This document shows positions 16,591-23,393 of a stretch of 32,202 bases of DNA, piece after piece. Within the stretch, counting starts at the first letter, position 1. Each line of letters opens with the position of its first letter. The notes under the pieces are model-generated. The model had not been told where the DNA came from and ran no database searches. It saw nothing but the letters and a program-made list of their open reading frames with translations. Where the stretch lies: positions 1 to 32,202 of the forward strand of contig CANIID010000018.1 of assembly GCA_947467315.1 (NCBI GenBank), read 5' to 3'. Source of the stretch: Betaproteobacteria bacterium. Lineage in GTDB: Bacteria; Pseudomonadota; Gammaproteobacteria; Burkholderiales; SG8-41. A program made the position numbers and the translations under genes.

Positions 16591-16626
16591 ATTTTAAGTA
16601 TATGTTTTTATTGAATAATTTTATAT
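16589..16626 (-). repeat. AT-rich dispersed element, copy d
   Basis: The core TAAAAACATATACTTA is at 16610-16595 on the minus strand. It occupies the whole gap between the PEP-mutase-family gene and the ATG of the Ldh_2 gene, which starts four bases after the core. Confidence 0.65.
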
Positions 16627-16628
16627 CA

Positions 16629-17576
16629 CTACAATCCCACCGCGCCATCATATTTCTTTTTCACCTCATCGGCGGGCAGATATTTTTCTTCCAGCGCCTT
16701 CCACTTGGAAAAACCCGCCATCTCGTGAAACGCGCCCATGGGATGCACCTTCAGGCGATTCTGAAAATCGATTTCCGCCTGCGCGCCGCGCGCTTTTAAA
16801 TCGACCGCGTAGTCCCACATGCCCATCATGGTCGAGCGCATGCCGGTCAGCGACACGTGCATGATTTTGTAACCCATCGCGGCGAAATCCTCGAAGGTCA
16901 CTTTGGATTCGTGCCATTTGAGATTCGCGGAGTAATTCAGATACAGCGGCACGTTGGGAAATTCCGCCAGCACTTCACGCGCAAAGCGTTGCGGCTGCTC
17001 GATATCCGCCGTGGGGAACTCCGCCCAGATCATATCGGCGCCCGCGCGCGCGTAAGCTCGCCCACGGCGTATCGCCTCATCCAGCCCGCCTCCGGCCGCA
17101 GCAATGGCATCGGTGCGCGCGATGATCATAAAATCCTTGTCCTTGCGGGCATCGAGCGCGGCGCGGATTTTGCCGACGGCTTCATCCAGCGGTATAACCA
17201 CTTTGCCCGCGACATGCCCGCAGCGCTTGGGCGCGACCTGATCTTCGATGTGGATCGCGGCCAGCCCGGCGGCCTCGAAATCCTGCACCGTGCGAATCAC
17301 ATTCAGCGCGTTGCCGTAGCCGGTGTCCACATCGGCGATCACCGGAAGATTAACCGCACGCGCGATGTGACGCGCGTTGTTGAGCATCTCGGTTTCGGTG
17401 ATGAATCCCACATCGGGCAAGCCGAGCAGCGTGAGCGACACATCGTAGCCGCCGACATACACAAAATCGAAGCCGGCTTTCTCCACGATCATCGCGTGCA
17501 GCGGCGTGGTGATGCCGGGCGAGGTAAGGAATTTTTTTTGTTTCAGCAACTCGCGCAGCTTGCGGCCCATGCTCAT
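16629..17576 (-). CDS. PEP mutase/isocitrate lyase superfamily enzyme
   Basis: This 315-residue TIM-barrel enzyme shows the superfamily motifs VYVGGYDVSLTLLG (39-52), ADVDTGYGN (81-89, Mg2+ site) and IEDQVAPKRCGH (110-121, with the catalytic-loop Cys of lyases in KRCGH). The Cys favours a C-C lyase (methylisocitrate, dimethylmalate or similar) over a phosphonate mutase. In context it would cleave a hydroxylated di- or tricarboxylate made by the upstream hydratase. The start at 17576 is preceded by GGGAGAA at about four to six bases; an extension to 17648 runs into the hairpin repeat. ATG 17570 is a near alternative. The exact substrate is unknown. Confidence 0.88.
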   Translation of the reverse strand: MSMGRKLRELLKQKKFLTSPGITTPLHAMIVEKAGFDFVYVGGYDVSLTLLGLPDVGFITETEMLNNARHIARAVNLPVIADVDTGYGNALNVIRTVQDFEAAGLAAIHIEDQVAPKRCGHVAGKVVIPLDEAVGKIRAALDARKDKDFMIIARTDAIAAAGGGLDEAIRRGRAYARAGADMIWAEFPTADIEQPQRFAREVLAEFPNVPLYLNYSANLKWHESKVTFEDFAAMGYKIMHVSLTGMRSTMMGMWDYAVDLKARGAQAEIDFQNRLKVHPMGAFHEMAGFSKWKALEEKYLPADEVKKKYDGAVGL

Positions 17577-17601
17577 GCGGTTCTCCCGTTCAGTGGTTAC
17601 T

Positions 17602-17712
17602 GTAGGTTGGCGCTGAGCCTGCGAAGCCCAACAGCGCGATCTTGCCACTTGCCGCCTGCACTGTGTTGCAACCGTGTTTGTGTTGGGCTTCGCAGGCTCA
17701 GCGCCAACCTAC
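17602..17712. repeat. GTAG...CTAC hairpin repeat (type 3) with perfect 32-base arms
   Basis: The left arm 17602-17633 begins GTAGGTTGGCGCTGAGCC. The right arm 17681-17712 is its exact reverse complement, with 47 bases between. It fills the gap between the flavoprotein stop (17714) and the PEP-mutase-family gene, so it may weaken or process the transcript within the operon. Confidence 0.85.
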
Positions 17713-17713
17713 G

Positions 17714-19423
17714 TTACTTAATCAGCGATTGCCCCGGCTTGACGCGGCTAAACACCACGGGCTTGGTGGCGCACGCAAAACGCCCATCTTTCCACGACAC
17801 GCTGGTGAAGCGTGAATTCTCCAGATCGCGCACCTCGGGAAAATCGGTGCGGAAATGTGCGCCGCGTGAATCCTCTCGCGCTTCGGCAGCATTGCGGATC
17901 GATTTCGACACCAGAATCAGGTTCTTTAAATTCAACCAATCGTGCCAGGTGAGATTGAACGCTAGGTTGCGGTTATCCACGCCCGTCGCGTCGAGTTCGG
18001 CTTCGAGTTCATCCAGCACGCTCGCCGAACGCGCCAGCGATGCGGCGTCGCGCACGATGCCCACGTCGTCCCACATGTGGTTGTAGAGTTTTTCGCGCAG
18101 GTCGGTCAGCGACCCTGCCGGTTTGGAGAAAGGCGCGCGGCATGCGGCCACCGCGGCATCGATGGCATCCTGATCCGGTGTTTGAAATGCGCCGTTGGCC
18201 TTCACCCAACCCGGCATCACATCCCCCGCGATGCCGCCGAACACGGTGGAGTTGGCCACGCCGTTACCGCCCAAGCGGTTTGCGCCATGCACGCCGCCGG
18301 AATCCTCGCCCGCGCAAAACAAGCCGTGCAACTGCGTGGTGCAATCCACCTTGAACTCCACGCCGCCCATCATGTAATGCGCCGTCGGCACCACGTCCAC
18401 CAAGCCGGACACCAGATCAAAGCCGCAATCGGCGCAGCGCTCGACCATGCCTTTGAATTCTTTACGCACCATCACCGGATCGAGATGCGCCATGGTGATA
18501 TAAAGCCCGCCGACTTTGTTGACACGGCCTGCGCGCATTTCCGCATCCATGCCGCGCGAGACGATGTCGCGCGTGGCGCGCTCGCCGCGCGAGTCATACT
18601 TGTGCATGAAGCGCTCTTTGTCGCCGTTGAGCAAATAGCCGCCCGCGCCGCGCAAACCTTCCTCGATAATCGTGCCGGTGATGCGCGTGTCCATGCCGGC
18701 AATCAAGCCGGTCGGATGAAACTGCACCATTTCCATGTCGCGCAGCGGCAAGCCCGCGCGCAGCGCCATCGCCATGCCATCACAGGTTTTGTCCCCCGAG
18801 GGCGTGTGAAATTTATACATCGTCGGCCCGCCGCCGGTGGCGAGCAGCACCGCTTGCGCCTGCACGAATACAAATTCGCCGCTGCGGATGTCGATCATCA
18901 ACACGCCGGCCACCGCGTCACCCGCCTTGTTCTTGATGAACTCCACCGCGCGATGTTCTTCCATGCGGTGTATGCCGCGCGCCCACACCTGCTCGGCCAA
19001 ACGATTGATGATTTCAATGCCGGTCAGGTCGCCCTTGTGTACCGTGCGGTCAAAGGTCTGCCCGGCAAATGCTTTTTGATGGATCGTGCCGTCGGGATTG
19101 CGATCAAAAAAACAACCGAGTTCGTTTTCGAGTTCGTGGATGCGTTCAACGGCGGTTTCCACCAGCGTCCACGCCAGCTCCTGATCGGGCAGCCACTTGC
19201 CGCCTTCAATAGTGTCCATGAAATGCCGTTCGACCGAATCTTCTTTCGCCAGCGCCACGTTATAGCCGCCTTGCACCATGCGCGTGCAACCCGACTTGCC
19301 GAGCAAGCCTTTGACCGCGACGGTGATCGACAGATTCGGGTTGTGCTGATGCGCGTGCAGTGCGGCGAACAGGCCCGCGCCACCGGAGCCTAAAATCAGG
19401 ATGTCGGTCTTGACCGTTTTCAT
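17714..19423 (-). CDS. Succinate dehydrogenase/fumarate reductase-like flavoprotein subunit
   Basis: This 569-residue FAD protein is of the SdhA/FrdA/aspartate-oxidase superfamily. It has the dinucleotide motif ILGSGGAGLFAA (10-21), FHPTG (His236), EEGLRGAGGYLLN (254-266), RATRDIVSR (Arg285), PTAHYMMGG (His349) and GEDSGGVHGANRLGGN (372-387, His379). These catalytic residues match dicarboxylate dehydrogenases. The segment that carries the FAD-linking His in true SdhA (SHT..AQGG) reads SGCTRMVQGG (44-53), so FAD is probably bound non-covalently. Its iron-sulfur and anchor partners are encoded at 21963-23390 with the hydratase genes in between. It overlaps the hydratase beta stop (TGATG). I infer a membrane dehydrogenase for a succinate-like acid rather than the citric-acid-cycle enzyme. 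Confidence 0.88.
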   Translation of the reverse strand: MKTVKTDILILGSGGAGLFAALHAHQHNPNLSITVAVKGLLGKSGCTRMVQGGYNVALAKEDSVERHFMDTIEGGKWLPDQELAWTLVETAVERIHELENELGCFFDRNPDGTIHQKAFAGQTFDRTVHKGDLTGIEIINRLAEQVWARGIHRMEEHRAVEFIKNKAGDAVAGVLMIDIRSGEFVFVQAQAVLLATGGGPTMYKFHTPSGDKTCDGMAMALRAGLPLRDMEMVQFHPTGLIAGMDTRITGTIIEEGLRGAGGYLLNGDKERFMHKYDSRGERATRDIVSRGMDAEMRAGRVNKVGGLYITMAHLDPVMVRKEFKGMVERCADCGFDLVSGLVDVVPTAHYMMGGVEFKVDCTTQLHGLFCAGEDSGGVHGANRLGGNGVANSTVFGGIAGDVMPGWVKANGAFQTPDQDAIDAAVAACRAPFSKPAGSLTDLREKLYNHMWDDVGIVRDAASLARSASVLDELEAELDATGVDNRNLAFNLTWHDWLNLKNLILVSKSIRNAAEAREDSRGAHFRTDFPEVRDLENSRFTSVSWKDGRFACATKPVVFSRVKPGQSLIK

Positions 19424-20037
19424 CAGCAGGCCTTGACGCCGAGCGCCGCCAATACTTCAGCACGATTGTCGCGCGCAACCTTATTCACTTCGGTATACAA
19501 ATTGCCGCCGTGTGAATCCATCGCCACCAGCAGCGGACCGAAGCCCTTGATGCGAAATTTCCACAGTGATTCGGGGTTCAGATCATCGAGATCGACCTCC
19601 TCGATCTGTTCGATCCAGGTGGTTTCCAGCGCAGCGGCACCGCCGACGATCGCCAGATAAATGCCGCCAATATCCTTGAGCGCCGCTTGCGAGGCCGCGA
19701 ACAGCCCGCCCTTGCCGATGATGATGCGAACGCCGTATTGCTCCATCAGCGGGCGTGTGAAGCGCTCCATGCGCGCGCTGGTGGTGGTGCCGATGCAGAT
19801 CGGCTCGTATCCTGACGGATGCGCCTCGGTCTCGCCCACCCATTTGACGTTGGGTGCGGTATGCACCACCGCGTGGCCGCGCATGTCGAAGCGCGTTTTA
19901 CGTCCATGATCGAACATGTGTATCTGCGTCGCGTCGCGGATGCCGTAGAGCGTTTGGTTCAGCGTCACGGTGTCATTCACGCGCACCTGACGTATCTGCT
20001 GTTCCGTCACCGGCATGTCGAATTCGTAGTGCGCCAT
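19423..20037 (-). CDS. Class I fumarase-type hydro-lyase, beta subunit
   Basis: This 204-residue protein corresponds to the C-terminal domain of class I fumarases and to TtdB of tartrate dehydratase. Family signs are YGIRDATQIH (31-40), IGTTTSARM (82-90) and the substrate loop GVRIIIGKGG (102-111). With the alpha subunit it would add or remove water on fumarate, mesaconate, tartrate or a related acid. The start at 20037 lies two bases after the alpha stop. A longer frame to 20103 only overlaps the alpha gene. The stop overlaps the flavoprotein ATG by one base, so translation is coupled. Confidence 0.92.
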   Translation of the reverse strand: MAHYEFDMPVTEQQIRQVRVNDTVTLNQTLYGIRDATQIHMFDHGRKTRFDMRGHAVVHTAPNVKWVGETEAHPSGYEPICIGTTTSARMERFTRPLMEQYGVRIIIGKGGLFAASQAALKDIGGIYLAIVGGAAALETTWIEQIEEVDLDDLNPESLWKFRIKGFGPLLVAMDSHGGNLYTEVNKVARDNRAEVLAALGVKAC

Positions 20038-20039
20038 GA

Positions 20040-20915
20040 TCAGAATCCGTAGCTCAGGCCTTGCGGGGTAAACGTCGCCCGCGAGCGCCGCGCCGAGTGG
20101 CACTGCATGTTCACCGCCACCGGGTTCAGCGTGATGTGCGTCGCGGCTGTTTCGATATGCACTGCGAACGACGTTGAATCGCCACCCAGCCCTTGCGGCC
20201 CCACACCGAGCTTGTTGACCACGGCGCTGAGTTCTTGTTCCAGTTTCGCGCCCTCGGGATCAGTACAGGATGTGCCTAGTGGCCGCGTAGCCGCTACTTT
20301 CGACAGATGCACACACAAATCCGCCGTGCCGCCCACACCTACACCCACGATGGTAGGCGGGCAGGTTTTGCCGCCGGCTTCAAGCACACAGTCGATCACA
20401 AAGGTTTTGATCGCGTCGATGCCGTCGGCGGGAAACGCCATTTTGAGCCACGAGTTGAATTCCGAGCCGGAGCCTTTGGGAATCATCTCTATCGACAGCT
20501 CATCGGGCTTGTCGGAGAAATCAATGTTGATCACCGGCACGCCGCGTCCGCACGAGGTGTGTTCGTTTTGCCGCGTGGTGGGATGCACCACGCTGGAACG
20601 CAGCGGATGTTCTTTGGTGGCGCGCTCGCAGCCCTTGGTGATAGCCTGCTTTAATTGATAACCATCGAACGCAATGTTTGATCCGATGACCACGTTGTAA
20701 ATCGGAATCCCTGTATCCTGACACAACAGATTGGTGTTGGCTTCGGCCACTTTGATATTGCGGATCATGGTGCCGAGAATCGCCTTGCCAGTGGCGTTGG
20801 TCTCGCTGGCATCCAGCCGCTTGAAACCCTCTTTGATATCCGGCGGCAGCAGCTTTAATGCGCGGATGTAAATTTCCTTGGAGGCCTCTTCGACCTGCTT
20901 GAGATCAATTTTCAT
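20040..20915 (-). CDS. Class I fumarase-type hydro-lyase, alpha (iron-sulfur) subunit
   Basis: This 291-residue protein is the [4Fe-4S] subunit of a two-subunit class I fumarase/tartrate dehydratase. It has LCQDTGIPIY (64-73, cluster Cys65), EHTSCGRGVPVIN (118-130), GGKTCPPTIVGVGVGGTADLC (Cys185), and GPQGLGGDST near the C-terminus. The start at 20915 is one base after the receptor's TGA; the long upstream open frame to 21185 only shadows the receptor gene. The enzyme is oxygen-sensitive in known members. It could act on fumarate or on a substituted fumarate produced by the linked flavoprotein dehydrogenase. Sequence alone does not separate fumarase, mesaconase and tartrate dehydratase. Confidence 0.92.
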   Translation of the reverse strand: MKIDLKQVEEASKEIYIRALKLLPPDIKEGFKRLDASETNATGKAILGTMIRNIKVAEANTNLLCQDTGIPIYNVVIGSNIAFDGYQLKQAITKGCERATKEHPLRSSVVHPTTRQNEHTSCGRGVPVINIDFSDKPDELSIEMIPKGSGSEFNSWLKMAFPADGIDAIKTFVIDCVLEAGGKTCPPTIVGVGVGGTADLCVHLSKVAATRPLGTSCTDPEGAKLEQELSAVVNKLGVGPQGLGGDSTSFAVHIETAATHITLNPVAVNMQCHSARRSRATFTPQGLSYGF

Positions 20916-20916
20916 T

Positions 20917-21885
20917 TCAGTTAGCGGTAAGGTTGCGCTCGCGCACGATTTTCCCCCAGCGCACGGTTTCTTCTTTGATGGTTTTGGCGAACTGCGCCGG
21001 ACTATCGCCGACCGGGACCATGCCGAGCTGCTCGTAGCGCGCGCGGATGTCGGGTGCTTGCAACGCCTTGGCGGTGTCGGCATGCACTTTGTCGATGATT
21101 GTTTTGGGGGTTCCGGTCGGCACGACCAAACCGAACCAGCCGAGGTTTTCAAAACCCGGCAGCGTTTCGGCGGCAGCGGGCACATCGGGCAATTGCTTCA
21201 AGCGTTGCAGACTGGTGACCGCAAGACCGCGCAGCTTGCCCTGCTGCACTTGCCCGATCGCCGCCGGGAGATTGGCGGGCACAAAATTAATTTGCCCGCC
21301 CAGCAGATCCACCAGCGCCGGGCCTTCACCCTTGTACGGCACATGCACGGCATCGATGCCCGCCGCGTGCATGAAGTTCTCGCCCGCCAGATGGGTTTGC
21401 GTGGCGAAGCCCGCCGTGCCCATGGTGAATGTTTTGGGTTTGGCCTTGGCCATGGCGATAAAATCTTTCAGCGTCTTCGCAGCAAACGACGGATTCACCA
21501 CGAGAATTTGAGGCCCGCTCGCGACCATGGTGATCGCGACGAAATCTTTTTCCGGATCAAAAGGCATCTTGCGATACAGGTGCTGATTGGCGGAAATGAT
21601 GGAGCCCGACGTCATGAACAGCGTGTAACCATCGGGGTTCGCCTTCGCCGCGAGATCGCCGCCGATGTTGCCGCCCGCGCCGCCGCGATTATCAACCACG
21701 ATGGTCTGGCCCCAGATTTCGGTCAGCTTCTGTGCCACCACGCGCGTCACTATGTCATTAGCCCCGCCGGGCGCGAACGCGACAATGATGCGCACCGGGC
21801 GATTCGGATAATTTTGCGCCTGCGCCACAGCCATACTCGATAGCAGTATCAGTGAAAAATTACATAGGTATTTGTTTTTAATCAT
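20917..21885 (-). CDS. Bug/TctC-family receptor within the dicarboxylate operon
   Basis: This 322-residue periplasmic binding protein has a signal peptide (MIKNKYLCNFSLILLSS, cleaved near AQA), then NYPNRPVRIIVAFAPGGANDIVTR, VVDNRGGAGGNIGGDLAA and NPDGYT. The ATG at 21885 has GAGGA about nine bases upstream; an in-frame TTG at 21894 is less likely. The first residues are encoded by AT-rich element e. Because it is locked into the hydratase-dehydrogenase gene series (one base from the alpha subunit), its ligand is probably the pathway substrate. The sulfolactate transporter SlcHFG is a tripartite tricarboxylate system, so such a receptor is compatible with a sulfolactate-like ligand. Confidence 0.92.
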   Translation of the reverse strand: MIKNKYLCNFSLILLSSMAVAQAQNYPNRPVRIIVAFAPGGANDIVTRVVAQKLTEIWGQTIVVDNRGGAGGNIGGDLAAKANPDGYTLFMTSGSIISANQHLYRKMPFDPEKDFVAITMVASGPQILVVNPSFAAKTLKDFIAMAKAKPKTFTMGTAGFATQTHLAGENFMHAAGIDAVHVPYKGEGPALVDLLGGQINFVPANLPAAIGQVQQGKLRGLAVTSLQRLKQLPDVPAAAETLPGFENLGWFGLVVPTGTPKTIIDKVHADTAKALQAPDIRARYEQLGMVPVGDSPAQFAKTIKEETVRWGKIVRERNLTAN

Positions 21886-21895
21886 TATTTTCAAT
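21855..21895 (-). repeat. AT-rich dispersed element, copy e
   Basis: The core TAAAAACAAATACCTA is at 21880-21865 on the minus strand. It lies inside the coding sequence, giving residues IKNKYL of the receptor's signal peptide. Confidence 0.6.
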
Positions 21896-21962
21896 CCTCA
21901 CCGCGCATTAAACCAGTGCCCGTGCAGAATGCATGATGCGCCACAACGCGCAGCTTTACGAC

Positions 21963-22331
21963 TCAAATCAGATTCAACAAGAACAACAGCCCCACCACAA
22001 CACTCACCCCTGCCGCTCCAGCCAACAGCGTCTTCTGCCATGCGTTGACCTCATGTGCGTTGCCCGGCAACGACACGAATTCGAGCATCAGCAGACGCAC
22101 GCCACCGGCCATGTGCGCAGCCAGTAACAACACCAAAATAGTTTCGGCCCACTTTACCAGCGGCTGATCGCTCCAGCGCAAAAACGATTCGAGCTTGGCT
22201 TCGCCGTGCAGCGCGTTGCCCAGCGCCCAAAAGTGCAGCGGCAGAAATAGCGTCAGCGCGACGCCCGATAGGCGATGCACGAGAAACGCCCAGTAAGCCG
22301 GGTGATTGCGGGAGCGGGAATCGTTCTTCAT
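21963..22331 (-). CDS. Succinate dehydrogenase-like membrane anchor, cytochrome b subunit
   Basis: This 122-residue protein resembles SdhC. It has HRLSGVALTLFLPLHFWAL (19-37), the SdhC HRxSG signature, a second membrane helix with LLAAHMAGGVRLL (69-81, His73 a likely heme b ligand), and a third hydrophobic helix near the C-terminus (about 101-121). It would anchor the dehydrogenase and pass electrons to quinone. The ATG is four bases after the preceding anchor's stop, so the two are translated together. The gap to the next gene (receptor) is 77 bases. Confidence 0.85.
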   Translation of the reverse strand: MKNDSRSRNHPAYWAFLVHRLSGVALTLFLPLHFWALGNALHGEAKLESFLRWSDQPLVKWAETILVLLLAAHMAGGVRLLMLEFVSLPGNAHEVNAWQKTLLAGAAGVSVVVGLLFLLNLI

Positions 22332-22335
22332 GGCA

Positions 22336-22677
22336 TTAAGAAACCACGGCCCACACGGCGCGAAAGCCCCACATCGCCAGCGTCAATCCCAGCACGCACA
22401 TCAAGATATCCACCCCGCGCCCGCGCCAGCCGAATTCCGCGCAGATATTACGCACGCCGATGGGCGCATGTATCGCCACCGCCGCCACAAACAAGGCATA
22501 GAAACCGCCCCACGCCACGTTGCCCCGTGTGCGTCCCAGAATTTCCGCAGCGGACAAGCCGTTGCGCACCGCGTAGATGATGGTAATCAGATGAACGACG
22601 ACGCACACCGCCAGCAGCATCGCGCTTATGCGTTGCGCGCCCCACAGCAGGACTTGGCTGCGCGTGTTCATCGTCAT
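22336..22677 (-). CDS. Succinate dehydrogenase-like second membrane anchor
   Basis: This 113-residue protein has three predicted membrane helices (about 17-37, 55-77, 85-109). His29 in VVVHLITIIYAV and His70 in AAVAIHAPIGVRNI are possible heme ligands. The GVRN pattern after the second His resembles fumarate-reductase/SdhD-type anchors. The ATG at 22677 shares a base with the stop of the iron-sulfur gene (TAATG). The longer open frame to 22959 shadows that gene. Assignment rests on position and topology more than on sequence motifs. Confidence 0.78.
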   Translation of the reverse strand: MTMNTRSQVLLWGAQRISAMLLAVCVVVHLITIIYAVRNGLSAAEILGRTRGNVAWGGFYALFVAAVAIHAPIGVRNICAEFGWRGRGVDILMCVLGLTLAMWGFRAVWAVVS

Positions 22678-23390
22678 TACATCTCGCCTTTGAGCGTCGC
22701 GCTCAATATCGCGCGCTTCAGCCCTGCTATGCCAGCCGTCGGTGAAATGCCTTTCGGGCAGCGCTCGGTGCAAGCCATGTGTGTGTGGCAGGCATGGCAC
22801 CCGGCGTCTCCGGCCACCGCCGCCAAGCGCTCTTGTTGCGCCACGTCGCGCACATCGTTCACCAACGTCCACGCACGGTTCAACGCGGCCGGACCGAGGT
22901 AATCCGGCTTCCACGTCACTACTTCGCACGCGCTGTAACATACGCCGCAGCCGATGCATTCAATCGCCGCATCCACCGCCTTGCGTTGCTTTGATTCCGG
23001 TTTGACCTCGGCGAACGCGTCCTTGCGCGTTTTGCTTCCGGTGAAACGGCCGCGCGCCTTGGCCCATTTATCGAAGAATTCGCTCATGTCGGTGACAACA
23101 TCCTTGATCACCGGCAAGTTTCGCAACGGTGCGATTTCCAACTTGTCGTCAGGCGCCACCTTGGACACATGCGTGCGGCAGGTCCAGCGCGACACGCCGT
23201 TGACCGACATCGCGCACGAGCCGCACACGCCCACGCGACAGGCAAAGCGATACGCCAGCGACGGATCAAGCCGGCGCTGCACATAGGTCACCACGTCGAG
23301 CACGGTCTGGCTTTCGAGACGGGGGACTTCGTATTCCTGAAACTCACCCTCTTCGGCGCCGCGCCAGATTTTGACTTGCAGGTTCGCCAT
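22677..23390 (-). CDS. Succinate dehydrogenase/fumarate reductase-like iron-sulfur subunit
   Basis: This 237-residue protein has the three SdhB/FrdB clusters. The [2Fe-2S] site is CRVGVCGSC plus Cys71 (Cys51, 56, 59, 71). The [4Fe-4S] site is CIGCGVCYSAC (Cys145, 148, 151, 155), where the usual Pro after the last Cys is Glu. The [3Fe-4S] site is CHTHMACTERCP (Cys201, 207, 211). It links the flavoprotein at 17714-19423 to the membrane anchors. The CHACH string here is part of the cluster ligands, not a heme site. Only three bases separate its ATG from the stop of the thiamine-diphosphate gene, showing co-transcription. Confidence 0.92.
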   Translation of the reverse strand: MANLQVKIWRGAEEGEFQEYEVPRLESQTVLDVVTYVQRRLDPSLAYRFACRVGVCGSCAMSVNGVSRWTCRTHVSKVAPDDKLEIAPLRNLPVIKDVVTDMSEFFDKWAKARGRFTGSKTRKDAFAEVKPESKQRKAVDAAIECIGCGVCYSACEVVTWKPDYLGPAALNRAWTLVNDVRDVAQQERLAAVAGDAGCHACHTHMACTERCPKGISPTAGIAGLKRAILSATLKGEM

Positions 23391-23393
23391 GGC

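Noticed and set aside
18077-19393. Long plus-strand open frame of 438 codons
   Set aside because: It is antisense to the well-supported flavoprotein gene, His/Arg/Ala-rich, and has no recognisable motifs; GC-rich DNA makes such frames.
20916-21185. N-terminal extension of the hydratase alpha subunit
   Set aside because: The extension overlaps the receptor gene in another frame, and family homology begins at the ATG at 20915, one base after the receptor stop.
22678-22959. N-terminal extension of the second membrane anchor
   Set aside because: It is a frame shadow of the iron-sulfur gene; the TAATG junction at 22677 gives a natural start.
22677-23390. CHACH in the iron-sulfur subunit as a heme-c site
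   Set aside because: The cysteines belong to the C-terminal cluster pattern C-x5-C-x3-CP of SdhB, and the protein has no export signal.
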